Source: Flavobacterium sp.
GTDB lineage: Bacteria; Bacteroidota; Bacteroidia; Flavobacteriales; Flavobacteriaceae
Direction: 5' to 3'
Assembly: GCF_017744675.1 (NCBI RefSeq)
Contig: NZ_JAGIAV010000001.1
Span: forward strand, 631,273 to 695,272
Length of the DNA: 64,000 nt
Shown here: in pieces, positions 52,831-62,188 of the stretch
Layout: the number at the start of each line of letters is the position of its first letter
Position numbering within the stretch: the first letter of the stretch is position 1
Program-made: the position numbers and the translations under genes
The notes under the pieces: model-generated
Database searches by the model: none
What the model was told of the DNA's origin: nothing
What the model saw: the letters and a program-made list of their open reading frames with translations, nothing else

Positions 52831-54006
52831 ATGATCGATATTTTACTTTCCCTATTCTTTTTTGTAGCCACAATTGCAGGTTTGGCAACTTCAATTATGG
52901 TGTTATTTTCCAAGAAAAATTACTCTAAGAGTTTCTTTTTGGGAATGTTTCTATTGAGTTTGGCGGTGGTGAGTATCTATAATTTTTATTTGTCGGCCAA
53001 CTTATTTAAAAATTTCCCAGATCTCTTTACCATTACCAAAGCGTTTATATTTTTAACCGCTCCATGCTCTTTTTTGTACGTGAGAAACATTTTATCCTTA
53101 AATAAAAGTTTCAGAAAATACGACTGGCTGCATTTTGTGCCTTTTGTTATTTATTTCTTTTTAACGCTAGTAGTTTATATTGGAAGCCACACTAATATAA
53201 AAGCTGTCGATTATATTGCAGAATTAATCAAAAATCCGTTTTCTGTTTTAACATTGACGATTTGGTTGTTCTATGTCTTTTTTCAAACCATGTTGATTTT
53301 AAACTATGATCTGAAAAAATTTAAAGGAAACCAATTTCATCATACTAAAGTAATAAACTGGATTAGAGTGTATAACTTGATGATTCTATTTTTATTCTCG
53401 GCGCTTTTTGTTCATCACTTTTTATTGCGAAAAGTAGATGCAACCGATCTTTCCTGCTATGTGTTAATTTCTTCGGTATTGTTTTTTACGGTAGGCTGGC
53501 TTTATTTCAGACCGCAAATTTTTCACGATGAAGAAGAAACATTCGATTTTGTGGTAGACAATACGCTTGTCGTAAAAACCAAAGAAGTAAAGACTGCAAT
53601 TCCGATAACCAACGAACTTACGCTCGAAAAAAGAGAAGAATACCTTTTAAAACTGGATCACGTTTTAAATTCTAAAAACCTATTCTTAAAAAAAGACTTC
53701 GTAATCAGAGATCTTTCCGACGAGACGGGAATATCCGTGCATCATTTATCTAATTTGATTAATTCTGAATTTGATCTTCATTTTCAGGATTATGTAAATC
53801 TTAAAAGGATTGAATATTTTAAAGATAAAATAAACGATCCAGAATGGAAAGATTTATCATTAGAAGGCATGGCTTGGGGTTCTGGTTTTAAATCCCGAAC
53901 AACTTGTTTTAGAGCATTTATAAAACACACCGGAAAATCTCCTTCAGAATATTTTAAAACGATCCGTATAAATCCTGATCGTTCAGAAGCGTATTATTTT
54001 AAGTAA
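52831..54006 (+). CDS. Membrane-bound AraC-type regulator
   Basis: 391 residues. The N-terminal part (about 1-225) holds seven or so membrane helices (FFFVATIAGLATSIMVLF, FLLSLAVVSIYNFYL and others). The C-terminal AraC domain (about 290-385) follows: DFVIRDLSDETGISVHHLSNLIN, LEGMAWGSGFKSRTTCFRAF and HTGKSPSEYFKTI. It probably senses a membrane or extracellular signal and controls nearby envelope genes such as those at 54073 and 55092. Ligand unknown. Confidence 0.88.
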   Translation: MIDILLSLFFFVATIAGLATSIMVLFSKKNYSKSFFLGMFLLSLAVVSIYNFYLSANLFKNFPDLFTITKAFIFLTAPCSFLYVRNILSLNKSFRKYDWLHFVPFVIYFFLTLVVYIGSHTNIKAVDYIAELIKNPFSVLTLTIWLFYVFFQTMLILNYDLKKFKGNQFHHTKVINWIRVYNLMILFLFSALFVHHFLLRKVDATDLSCYVLISSVLFFTVGWLYFRPQIFHDEEETFDFVVDNTLVVKTKEVKTAIPITNELTLEKREEYLLKLDHVLNSKNLFLKKDFVIRDLSDETGISVHHLSNLINSEFDLHFQDYVNLKRIEYFKDKINDPEWKDLSLEGMAWGSGFKSRTTCFRAFIKHTGKSPSEYFKTIRINPDRSEAYYFK

Positions 54007-54072
54007 TTCTTTCTGCAAAATTAAATTGTTAATGGCTGTTACAGAGCCTTAATCCATTCAAAATATTTCAGC

Positions 54073-55041
54073 ATGAAAGCAACAGTTCATCATTCTAAAA
54101 AGATAGCCCAATCGGTTGTCACAGCAATCCTGCTATTATTTTCTTTCTATATGAATGCCCAATTAAAAGGAGGGCATATTTTGGGAGCAATGGGACTTCA
54201 ATCTGGGACTCAGGCTCCAGAAAATACCTTAAGCGTATACATTCCAGGATACATTTATAGTGCCTCTTCTTTAAGAGATTCTAACGGAGATAAAGTTGGA
54301 AATCCAGATATCACTATGTTTATTACAGGTGTAGGCGCATCTTATGTAAGCGATTTTAAAATTTTGGGAGCCAATTATGGAGCTGGAATTTTATTGGCTG
54401 GAGCTTCCAATACCATTCAAGGAAGTCATACCGATACCAAAAGCGATTTTGCATTTACCGATATGTACATTGTGCCTCTTCAATTGGGTTGGCATAATAA
54501 AAGAGCCGATTTTGTTTTCAGCTATCAAATGTATCTTCCAACAGGTAAATATGAGCTTGGAGCTAGTGACAATAGCGGTTTAGGAATGTTTATGAATGAG
54601 TTTTCAGCAGGAACTACAGTCTTTTTTAACGACAAAAAAACATTTCATTTTTCGGTTTTAGCTTCTTATGAAATCAATGGAAAGAAAAAAGATACCGACA
54701 TCAAAACGGGAGACATTTTAAGTATTGAAGGCGGTCTAGGAAAAACTTTTTATAGCATGAATGCCGAAAAAACAGCTCCTAAAGGAATATTCAACGCAGG
54801 TTTAATTTACTATCTGCAATATAAAGTGTCAGACGATAAGATTCCTGTAACAAACAACATTTTTATTGAACCGGACAAAGATAAAGTTGCTGGACTTGGC
54901 GCAGAGGTTAATTACTTGCATATAAAAAGTATGACCACTGCAGGTTTTAGATGGATTGGAGAAGTAAATGCTGAAAATAGATTTCAAGGAAACACCTTTT
55001 TTATCACGCTGGCACATACTTTCAGTTTTAAGAAAAAATGA
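54073..55041 (+). CDS. Outer-membrane transporter-like barrel (SphA/MetA family)
   Basis: 322 residues with signal MKATVHHSKKIAQSVVTAILLLFSFYMNAQ. The beta-barrel body includes the family-like segments GGHILGAMGLQSGTQAP, PLQLGWHNKRADFVFSYQMYLPTG and ETIFFNDKKTFHFS-type strands, with an end at AHTFSFKKK. The family includes proteins annotated as MetA-pathway phenol-degradation transporters. It might carry hydrophobic compounds. No evidence here of a phenol pathway, so the name is only familial. It lies directly after the membrane AraC gene. Confidence 0.75.
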   Translation: MKATVHHSKKIAQSVVTAILLLFSFYMNAQLKGGHILGAMGLQSGTQAPENTLSVYIPGYIYSASSLRDSNGDKVGNPDITMFITGVGASYVSDFKILGANYGAGILLAGASNTIQGSHTDTKSDFAFTDMYIVPLQLGWHNKRADFVFSYQMYLPTGKYELGASDNSGLGMFMNEFSAGTTVFFNDKKTFHFSVLASYEINGKKKDTDIKTGDILSIEGGLGKTFYSMNAEKTAPKGIFNAGLIYYLQYKVSDDKIPVTNNIFIEPDKDKVAGLGAEVNYLHIKSMTTAGFRWIGEVNAENRFQGNTFFITLAHTFSFKKK

Positions 55042-55091
55042 TTTTTCTAAGAATTTCAGGTTTTGGAGATGAGGTGAAATTTTAAATATAA

Positions 55092-56267
55092 ATGATCAAA
55101 TCTTATATGAAAAACAAAAAACCGACACAAAAAAACATCCTATTTTTGCTTTTGATTACTTTATCGTTTAATTTTCTAAGCGCACAAAAACATCAAGTAG
55201 TTTTTAAAGATTCTATAGACGGAGCCTTCGATTTAAGCGATTTTCTTATCTACGCAAACGGATTCTTAGTAGTACCCACTATTGTTACAGAACCTGCTCT
55301 TGGAGGATTTGGAGGTGCTGTTGCTCCAGTTTTCCTAAAAAAACGCGCACCTGTTATTGAAGCAGACGGAACCAAACGTCTCGTAAATCCAGATATAACA
55401 GGAGGATTAGGAATGTATACCGCAAACAAGAGCTGGATGGCAGGAGCATTTCGTTCTGCAACATTGGTAAAACCTAAAATTCTATACCGTGTTTTTGCCG
55501 CTTATGGCGACATGAATTTATCATTTTATGCCAACAATCTGCCCAATCAGGCAGATCAGGAATTTAAGCTTAATTTCAAATCGACTATATTTTATACGCA
55601 GTGGCTCAAACAATTTAAAAATGCAAAATGGAGCGCAGGACCGCAATATCTGTTTTTAAATTCAAAAATAAACCTGCCCGATTTTAATCTTCCGCCGCCA
55701 TTTGTCGATCCGAAAGATATTAAAAGTACCATAAGTCAGTTAGGAGCTGCGCTGCAGTTTGACGGACGTGATAATATATTTACGCCAGATAAAGGAATAC
55801 GGATTCAGTCCGATTTTTTCTGGTCTGATAAAGCATTGGGGAGCGATTATCAGGCATGGCGTATTAATTTATCGGCAATAGGATATTATCCGTTGGCGAA
55901 AACTTTAATTGGCGGACTAAGGATTGAAGGGGAGCAGGCGTTGGGGAGTCCGCCTTTTTATTTAAAACCGGGAATCAATATGCGAGGTATTCCAGCAGCG
56001 CGATATATGGGAAACACCAGTATTGTGAGCGAACTAGAATTTAGATGGGATTTGTACCGAAGATGGAGTCTTATGGGATACGGAGGTCTCGCCAGCGCTT
56101 TTAACGATTGGGATCAAGCTTTTGCCAAACCCGTTGTGTACAGTTACGGAACTGGTTTTAGATACCTTATTGCTAGAAAATTTAAACTCCGTATGGGTGT
56201 AGACGTTGCCAAAGGACCAGAAGAATGGGCATATTATATCGTTTTTGGAAGCAACTGGTTACGATAG
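55092..56267 (+). CDS. BamA/TamA-like outer-membrane barrel protein
   Basis: 391 residues. The N-terminal signal is after MKNKKPTQKN (LFLLLITLSFNFLSAQ), so the first Met or the one at 55107 may be used. The barrel region includes QFDGRDNIFTPDKGIRIQSDFFWSDKALGSD and GIPAARYMGNTSIVSELEFRWDLYRRWSLMGYGGLA, typical of the surface-antigen/D15 C-terminal domain. No POTRA repeats fit in the short N-terminus, so it is a compact barrel. It starts 50 bases after the SphA-like gene. Confidence 0.85.
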   Translation: MIKSYMKNKKPTQKNILFLLLITLSFNFLSAQKHQVVFKDSIDGAFDLSDFLIYANGFLVVPTIVTEPALGGFGGAVAPVFLKKRAPVIEADGTKRLVNPDITGGLGMYTANKSWMAGAFRSATLVKPKILYRVFAAYGDMNLSFYANNLPNQADQEFKLNFKSTIFYTQWLKQFKNAKWSAGPQYLFLNSKINLPDFNLPPPFVDPKDIKSTISQLGAALQFDGRDNIFTPDKGIRIQSDFFWSDKALGSDYQAWRINLSAIGYYPLAKTLIGGLRIEGEQALGSPPFYLKPGINMRGIPAARYMGNTSIVSELEFRWDLYRRWSLMGYGGLASAFNDWDQAFAKPVVYSYGTGFRYLIARKFKLRMGVDVAKGPEEWAYYIVFGSNWLR

Positions 56268-56317
56268 ATCTTTGAGCAAAAAACTTGTAAGAAGTTAACT
56301 TATAAAATAATACATTT

Positions 56318-56351
56318 AAAAAGCCTTGATACTCCTTATCGGGGCTTTTTT
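56318..56351 (+). terminator. Terminator of the barrel-protein unit
   Basis: AAAAGCCTTGATA pairs with TATCGGGGCTTTT through two U-G wobbles; T run after it. Confidence 0.75.
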
Positions 56352-56460
56352 GCGTTAAATATCTTAATAAATAATGCCGTTAAGAAAACATTAACAACTA
56401 AACATTACACAAATTGTATAATATTTAATTGTTTTGTAACAAATTGGAAACATTGAAGAC

Positions 56461-56468
56461 TAATTTTG
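56461..56468 (+). promoter_or_regulatory. -7 box of the C1 peptidase gene
   Basis: TAATTTTG, full TAnnTTTG match, 20 bases before the ATG at 56489; the -33 element is not at the usual spacing. Confidence 0.5.
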
Positions 56469-56488
56469 TTAAATCTTAAACATAAATT

Positions 56489-57685
56489 ATGAATACATTT
56501 TCATTCAAATCAGTGTTTGCCGCTTCAGTATTTTTGGCTGGAACTGCAGGCTGTTTTGCGCAAGACATTTTAGTAAATTCACTTAAACTAAATGCGAGCG
56601 ACAAAAGCAAAGAAAACTTCAAATTTACAGAAGTAATTAACCTAGGAACAACATCGGTAAAATCTCAAGGATCATCTGGAACTTGCTGGAGCTACTCGAC
56701 AAACTCATTCTTAGAGTCAGAAATGATTCGTTTAGGAAAACAGCCTGTTGAGTTATCTCAAATTTATTCTGCAAGAAACGTATATGTTGAAAAAGGGGTG
56801 AACTATGTGCGTATGCACGGAGCAATTACTCTTGGAGACGGTGGAGCTTTGCACGATGTAATTAATATGTATAAAAAATACGGAACTGTGCCAAGAGAAG
56901 TTTATACAGGATTAAACTACGGAACAGACAAAAACAAATTTGCTGAAATGGGTGCTCTTATCGAAGGTGTTCTTACAGCAGTGGTGAAAAACCCGAACGG
57001 AGAATTAACTCCAAACTGGCAAAAAGCATACGCAGCAGTTATTGATTCTTACTTAGGAAAAGTGCCAGATAACTTTACATACAAAGGAAAAAACTATACG
57101 CCACAATCTTTTGCTAAAGAAGTAGTAGGAATTAACCCAGATGATTACGTAGAAATGTCATCCTTTACCAATGCGCCTTACTACCAAAAAACAACGATGA
57201 TGGTGCCAGACAACTGGTCATTGGATCAAGTTTACAACGTAAAATTGAACGATATGACAGATGTTATCGACAACGCCTTGAAAAAAGGATACACTGTAGC
57301 TTGGGCAACAGATGTTAGCGAGAAAAGCTTTAGCTGGAAAAACGGTGTTGCTTATGTAGCATCTAAAAAATTCGACGATATGACGGCTGAAGAAAAAGCA
57401 GACATGTTTAACGGACCAAAAGCAGAACCAGAAATTACTCCAGAAATGCGCCAAGCAGCGTTTGATAACTACACTACAACAGACGACCACGGAATGCACA
57501 TTATCGGACTTGCAAAAGACCAAACTGGAAAAGAATACTATATCGTAAAAAATTCTTGGGGAGAAACAAACGACTACAAAGGTTTCTTGTTTGTAACTAA
57601 GAACTTCGTAAAATATAAAACTACTGCATTACTAGTAAACAAAGGAGGAATTCCTGCTGAAATTGCTAAGAAATTAGGGGTTTAA
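56489..57685 (+). CDS. Secreted papain-like (C1, bleomycin-hydrolase type) peptidase
   Basis: 398 residues, signal ending GCFAQ. The triad is readable: Q60 in KSQGSSGTCWSYST, C66, H337 in DDHGMHIIGL and N355 in VKNSWGETND. The bleomycin-hydrolase-like insertions between Cys and His (about 100-330) mark it as a C1B aminopeptidase. It would trim peptides in the periplasm or outside. It is a single transcript with a strong terminator. Confidence 0.9.
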   Translation: MNTFSFKSVFAASVFLAGTAGCFAQDILVNSLKLNASDKSKENFKFTEVINLGTTSVKSQGSSGTCWSYSTNSFLESEMIRLGKQPVELSQIYSARNVYVEKGVNYVRMHGAITLGDGGALHDVINMYKKYGTVPREVYTGLNYGTDKNKFAEMGALIEGVLTAVVKNPNGELTPNWQKAYAAVIDSYLGKVPDNFTYKGKNYTPQSFAKEVVGINPDDYVEMSSFTNAPYYQKTTMMVPDNWSLDQVYNVKLNDMTDVIDNALKKGYTVAWATDVSEKSFSWKNGVAYVASKKFDDMTAEEKADMFNGPKAEPEITPEMRQAAFDNYTTTDDHGMHIIGLAKDQTGKEYYIVKNSWGETNDYKGFLFVTKNFVKYKTTALLVNKGGIPAEIAKKLGV

Positions 57686-57712
57686 TTATCCTAGAGTTTT
57701 ACAGAAAATAGA

Positions 57713-57748
57713 AAAGCGCCGTAATCCAAAAGATTACGGCGCTTTTTT
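57713..57748 (+). terminator. Terminator of the C1 peptidase gene
   Basis: AAAGCGCCGTAATC / GATTACGGCGCTTT perfect stem with a CAAAA loop and seven T; it isolates the CBASS operon from upstream transcription. Confidence 0.9.
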
Positions 57749-57890
57749 TGTGCGTAATTTTTCATTTTTTTTACGGAAAACAGTAATTGAGGTTTTAAGA
57801 TTTTTTCTAATATTGTAAATAAATTATTGAAAAACAGAGCTATTAATTTTTGTTTTTCTTAAAATGTAACGTATTATTTAATAATCTGAT

Positions 57891-58910
57891 ATGGGAAAGG
57901 TTTTTAAGATTTTGTCAATAGATGGTGGAGGTATAAAAGGTTTATATTCTGCAACGATCTTAAAAAAGTTTGAAGAAAAATTTAATTGTTACACAAGTGA
58001 TCATTTTGACATGATTTGTGGAACATCAACAGGAGGTTTAATTGCTCTTGCATTATCATTAAAAATTTCTGCTGAAGATATTTGTAATTTTTACGAAGAA
58101 AAAGGGGAAATTATATTTCCGACTCACAAAAAAATAAAAATACCTTTTCTAAAAATAATGGATTATGGCTTTTTTAAACAAACTTTAAAAGGAGGGAAAT
58201 ATTCAGATGTAGGATTAAAACAATCATTAGTTGAAATTTTTGGAGATAAAAAAATTAAAGATTGTAATAACTTACTGTGTATACCAAGTTATTCAATAAC
58301 TGAAGCTAAACCGAAAGTATTTAAGTTCGATCATGTTGATGGAGAATTGTCAAGAGATAATTTAGCTCCCATTGTTGATATAGCATTAGCTACGTCAGCT
58401 GCGCCAACATATTTTCCATTAGCAGAAATTGAGTACTATAATAATGAACAATTTATTGATGGAGGTGTTTGGGCAAATAATCCCACATTAGTTGGACTTT
58501 TAGAAGCACTTGATTATTTTGTTGGAGTAAACAAAGAATATGATTCCATTGAAATACTTTCATTAAGTAGCCTATCATTAACGGGAGGGAAAAAAGTGGG
58601 ATTAAAAAGAGAACGATCTTTTGTAGATTGGGGAGCAGAATTGTTTGAAACTTCAATGAATGGGCAGAGTCATTTTTCAAACTTTTTTTTAACTAAAATT
58701 AAGGAAATGTGTAATGTTAATATTAAGTATTTAAGGATACCAAGTGCAAAAATTTCTAAAGAACAAGAAAGTTTAGTTCAATTAGATATTGCAACAAAGG
58801 ATGCTTTGAACCTCATGAAAATAAAAGCAAATGATCAAGCATTAGAATTTGAAAAAGAAGAACAGATTAAAAAAATATTTACAATACAAAAAACATATAA
58901 AGTGAAATAA
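57891..58910 (+). CDS. capV: CBASS effector: patatin-like phospholipase (CapV-type)
   Basis: 339 residues. The patatin oxyanion loop is SIDGGGIKGLYS (11-17). The nucleophile elbow GTSTGG has catalytic S46, and the second catalytic residue D190 is in FIDGGVWANNP. In known CBASS systems CapV is activated by cyclic GMP-AMP made by the partner nucleotidyltransferase and degrades membrane phospholipids, killing the infected cell before phage release. The CD-NTase gene begins one base after the stop codon, so the two are tightly coupled. No signal peptide. The ligand here is not proven. Confidence 0.93.
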   Translation: MGKVFKILSIDGGGIKGLYSATILKKFEEKFNCYTSDHFDMICGTSTGGLIALALSLKISAEDICNFYEEKGEIIFPTHKKIKIPFLKIMDYGFFKQTLKGGKYSDVGLKQSLVEIFGDKKIKDCNNLLCIPSYSITEAKPKVFKFDHVDGELSRDNLAPIVDIALATSAAPTYFPLAEIEYYNNEQFIDGGVWANNPTLVGLLEALDYFVGVNKEYDSIEILSLSSLSLTGGKKVGLKRERSFVDWGAELFETSMNGQSHFSNFFLTKIKEMCNVNIKYLRIPSAKISKEQESLVQLDIATKDALNLMKIKANDQALEFEKEEQIKKIFTIQKTYKVK

Positions 58911-58911
58911 T

Positions 58912-59955
58912 ATGGCAAACTGTAATGAACTTTTTAAAATTTACAATTCAACTATTAAATTGAAAGAAGAAAAAAGAGTAATCCTGAAATCTGTCAGGAA
59001 TGCTCTTCGCGAGAAAATGAACTCAAGATTTAATTTGATTAGAAATCTTGACAATCATAAATTAGAGTTTCAAAGCCAAGGTTCTTTTATAATGGATACA
59101 ATAATAACTCCTATTGATGATGATTATGATTTAGATGATGGAGTATATTTTATAGGAGCATTATCAAAGGAGAAAAGACCCATGCCACAAGAATTTCATG
59201 ATGGTGTCATTTTGGCTATAGGGGAAGATGAGAATTATGCAGAAATCATTGATAAAGAAACTTGCGTGCGAGTTAGATATGTGAAGGAAAAGTTTCATAT
59301 TGATCTTCCTATTTATTATGCAAGTAAAGTAAATCCAGAACTGGCTCATACTAAAGAAGGATGGATATTAAGTAATCCGATTAAGTTTATTGCTTGGTTT
59401 GAGCAAAAGGTAGGATCTGGTTTTAAGGAACAATTTCTTTCTGAAAAGAAAATGTTTTCCCAAGAATATAGAGTATGGTTAGACGATATTAGAAAAAAAG
59501 ATGCTCAACTAAGAAGAATTGTAAGATATTTAAAAGGATGGGCGGATAATTTAAGAGGAGAGATGCCTCCTGGTATTGTAATGACAATACTTGCTGGAGA
59601 GAATTATGTACCAAATGAGCGCGATGATATTGCTTTAAAAGATACATTAATCAAAATAAAAAATTACCTTGATAGTAATAATTGTAAATGTTTAAGGCCA
59701 ACACCTCCTATCAATGAAGATTTATTTGAAAACTACTCTCAAAGTAAAAAACAATATTTTTTAGATAGATTAAAGACTTTTATTGAATCAGGAGAGCAGG
59801 CAATAAATCATCCAAATCAAAAAGATGCGTGTTATAAATGGCAAAAACATTTTGGAGATAGGTTCCCATGTTCAATGGCGAAGGATACAATTGATGATTC
59901 AAATACATATGAAAATAAAGCGATTATTGGAGCTACAGCTAAAAGTGCAAAATGA
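58912..59955 (+). CDS. CBASS CD-NTase (DncV-like cyclic nucleotide synthase)
   Basis: 347 residues. The nucleotidyltransferase motif is GSFIMDTIITP (G57, S58) with catalytic D73 and D75 in YDLDDGVYF and the third acid D131 in FHIDLPIYYA. The DLDDG and IDLP forms resemble DncV rather than distant clades. It senses infection and makes a cyclic oligonucleotide for CapV. The stop overlaps the cap2 start (ATGA). The last residues read GATAKSAK; in type II CBASS, Cap2 joins the CD-NTase C-terminus to other proteins, so this tail is a likely conjugation site. Clade and product are not assigned. Confidence 0.93.
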   Translation: MANCNELFKIYNSTIKLKEEKRVILKSVRNALREKMNSRFNLIRNLDNHKLEFQSQGSFIMDTIITPIDDDYDLDDGVYFIGALSKEKRPMPQEFHDGVILAIGEDENYAEIIDKETCVRVRYVKEKFHIDLPIYYASKVNPELAHTKEGWILSNPIKFIAWFEQKVGSGFKEQFLSEKKMFSQEYRVWLDDIRKKDAQLRRIVRYLKGWADNLRGEMPPGIVMTILAGENYVPNERDDIALKDTLIKIKNYLDSNNCKCLRPTPPINEDLFENYSQSKKQYFLDRLKTFIESGEQAINHPNQKDACYKWQKHFGDRFPCSMAKDTIDDSNTYENKAIIGATAKSAK

Positions 59956-61709
59956 ATGAATTTGAAGAGGCAAGATTAATTGCTTTCAATGGTATAAAGC
60001 AAATTGAATCTGTTGAAATCTATAATAAAGATCAATGTAAATATTATAAACTTGATTTATATAGTGAGGTTTGGAAATTAAGAACTGAAATTAGTCATGA
60101 AAATAAAATTCAAGAGATAAATATTGATATTTGTTTTAAGTTTGATTTTCCTCTGTCTTTGCCAAAGTTATACCTATCTTTTTCTGACTATGAAAATCTA
60201 AAATATATTCCCCATATAGATGATAATAGGTTAATTTGTACGTTTGATTCGGAAATTACTAGAACGAATGTGTCTAAACCGTTTGAAATTGTATTTGAAT
60301 GTATTGAAAGAGCAAAAAAAATTATTGAAGAGGGAATTAGAAAAGAAAATTTTAAAGATTTTGAAGAAGAGTTTTTATCTTACTGGGAATGTAGTTTTTC
60401 TGCGGGGGATTCTGTACTAAAAAATGTCTTGTGTTTGATTAATTCTGAAGAAGATATAAAAACACCATATTTGTTGGATTTGAAAACTAATGTTGCTGGT
60501 TTTAATTATATTGTACATAATAATAATGAAATTTCAATAAAACTTAAATCATTTTTGAAATATAAACGAATACACTTTTCTGAACAGGAAGTTTTTTATT
60601 TTGAAATTAATAGTAAAAATTTTTATCCTCCCTATAATTTTAGTAATGAAGATATAATTTTAATGCTGAAATCAATTAATGAAAATTTACTTGAAAAGTA
60701 TAGACGTTACGTAAATAATCATTCTACATCTATTTATTTTGTTTTAACAAATTATGTAACTCCTAGTAAAAAAATCTTAATAGGTTGGTATAACAAATCA
60801 GTAGAAATAAATAAGAAAGGGTTTCGTATAAATAAAATAAAACCATTTGACGCAATATCTAAGTATCAAAAAAAAGATAAAATTGGACGTGTTTCTTTGG
60901 AAACCTACACTCCAAATAGATTGAGAATGCGTACAGCTGGTTTGGATAAAATTAATATGTATAAATTTTTAATTTGTGGCGTTGGAAGCGTAGGTTCTCA
61001 TTTAGTTTATTTTTTAAACTCAATGGGTATTTCTGAATTTAAATTGATTGATCATGATAAATTAAAAGTTGAAAATATTGGAAGGCATTTTTTAGGATTT
61101 AATAGTGTCAAGAAATATAAAACTTTAGGTATGAAAGATTACTTAATTGAATTGAATCCTTTGCAAGAAATTAAAACAATTGAAGATTCTATAGTTAAAG
61201 TTATTCAAGATGATGTTTCTTTTTTGAATAATACAGATTACATATTTGTTGCGACAGGAAAAGATAATATAGATAACTGGTTATTTAATTCATTAAAAAA
61301 AAGAGATATAGTGAAGCCTCTAATATTTATTTGGGTCGAACCATATTTAGCAGGAGGGCATGTTGTATATGTAAATCCGAACAATTTGATTGAATATCCA
61401 AATTTGTTTGACGAAAATAATTATAAATATAATGTTATTGATAGTAAGCATTATAATTCGGTTGAAAACGTAATTGCTCTGAAAGAAGCGGGTTGCCAAA
61501 CAACTTATATTCCATATTCTTCTCAAAATCTCATGCTTTTTTTATCTTCAATTTTTCCTCTTTTAGCAAAAATAATAGTAAATTCAGATTTAAATAGTAA
61601 AATTTTTACATGGATTGGAGATGTAGATTTTTTAAAAGAAAATAATATTGATCTTTCTGATTTTGCAAATAACAAAACTTTTGGGTCCATAATAGAAAAT
61701 TATGATTGA
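59952..61709 (+). CDS. cap2: CBASS Cap2: E2-E1 ubiquitin-like conjugation enzyme
   Basis: 585 residues. The N-terminal E2-like domain (about 1-150) has the catalytic Cys at residue 96 in HIDDNRLICTFD. A linker domain follows. The C-terminal ThiF/E1 adenylation domain (about 330-580) has nucleotide motif ICGVGSVGSHLV (G343-G348), acidic strand LIDHDKLKVENIGRH and the E1 Cys at 515 in KEAGCQTTYIPYSS. It activates the CD-NTase C-terminus and attaches it to targets, raising nucleotide output. Overlaps its two neighbours by 4 and 8 bases. Confidence 0.92.
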   Translation: MNEFEEARLIAFNGIKQIESVEIYNKDQCKYYKLDLYSEVWKLRTEISHENKIQEINIDICFKFDFPLSLPKLYLSFSDYENLKYIPHIDDNRLICTFDSEITRTNVSKPFEIVFECIERAKKIIEEGIRKENFKDFEEEFLSYWECSFSAGDSVLKNVLCLINSEEDIKTPYLLDLKTNVAGFNYIVHNNNEISIKLKSFLKYKRIHFSEQEVFYFEINSKNFYPPYNFSNEDIILMLKSINENLLEKYRRYVNNHSTSIYFVLTNYVTPSKKILIGWYNKSVEINKKGFRINKIKPFDAISKYQKKDKIGRVSLETYTPNRLRMRTAGLDKINMYKFLICGVGSVGSHLVYFLNSMGISEFKLIDHDKLKVENIGRHFLGFNSVKKYKTLGMKDYLIELNPLQEIKTIEDSIVKVIQDDVSFLNNTDYIFVATGKDNIDNWLFNSLKKRDIVKPLIFIWVEPYLAGGHVVYVNPNNLIEYPNLFDENNYKYNVIDSKHYNSVENVIALKEAGCQTTYIPYSSQNLMLFLSSIFPLLAKIIVNSDLNSKIFTWIGDVDFLKENNIDLSDFANNKTFGSIIENYD

Positions 61710-62187
61710 AATAAAACTTGGAGATTTTAATATTTTTTTATCAAAAAGGGTTTTAAGTGATTTTGTAAATTACAAGCAGGATAAAATATTTAAAAATGAA
61801 TCTGGAGGAATTTTATTAGGGCAAGTTTTTATAAAAAATATTTACATATTGAAAAATTCCGTGCCATGTAGGGATGATAAATCTAAAAGATATTCATTTG
61901 AAAGAGACATTAAAAATGCTCAAAAAATAATAGACTTTGAGTTTAAGGAAAGTGAAGGCAAGACTATTTATTTAGGAGAATGGCATACACATCCGGAAAA
62001 GGTGCCTAATCCTTCCTCTCAAGATATAAAAATGATTAAAGAACAGTTTGAGAAAAACATATTAAATGAGCCTTTTATCGTTATGATTATTTTTGGAACT
62101 AAATCTTTTTTTATTGGAATTTATAATGGGAAAAAAATTATTTCAAAAAAAATTACTTGGATAGATTTATATTTAGATGATATGTAA
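61702..62187 (+). CDS. cap3: CBASS Cap3: JAMM/MPN isopeptidase
   Basis: 161 residues, a JAB/MPN domain. Catalytic E33 is in NESGGILLG and the metal motif is EWHTHPEKVPNPSSQD (H95, H97, D108). In type II CBASS this protease removes the conjugates made by Cap2 and so limits the response. It starts 8 bases inside cap2 and is the last gene of the operon. Together with CapV, CD-NTase and Cap2 it completes the type II layout. Confidence 0.93.
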   Translation: MIEIKLGDFNIFLSKRVLSDFVNYKQDKIFKNESGGILLGQVFIKNIYILKNSVPCRDDKSKRYSFERDIKNAQKIIDFEFKESEGKTIYLGEWHTHPEKVPNPSSQDIKMIKEQFEKNILNEPFIVMIIFGTKSFFIGIYNGKKIISKKITWIDLYLDDM

Positions 62188-62188
62188 T

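Noticed and set aside
57891..62187. CBASS operon as part of a prophage or integrative element
   Set aside because: No integrase, transposase, tRNA-end repeat or phage gene in the flanks; only the more A/T-rich codons hint at transfer.
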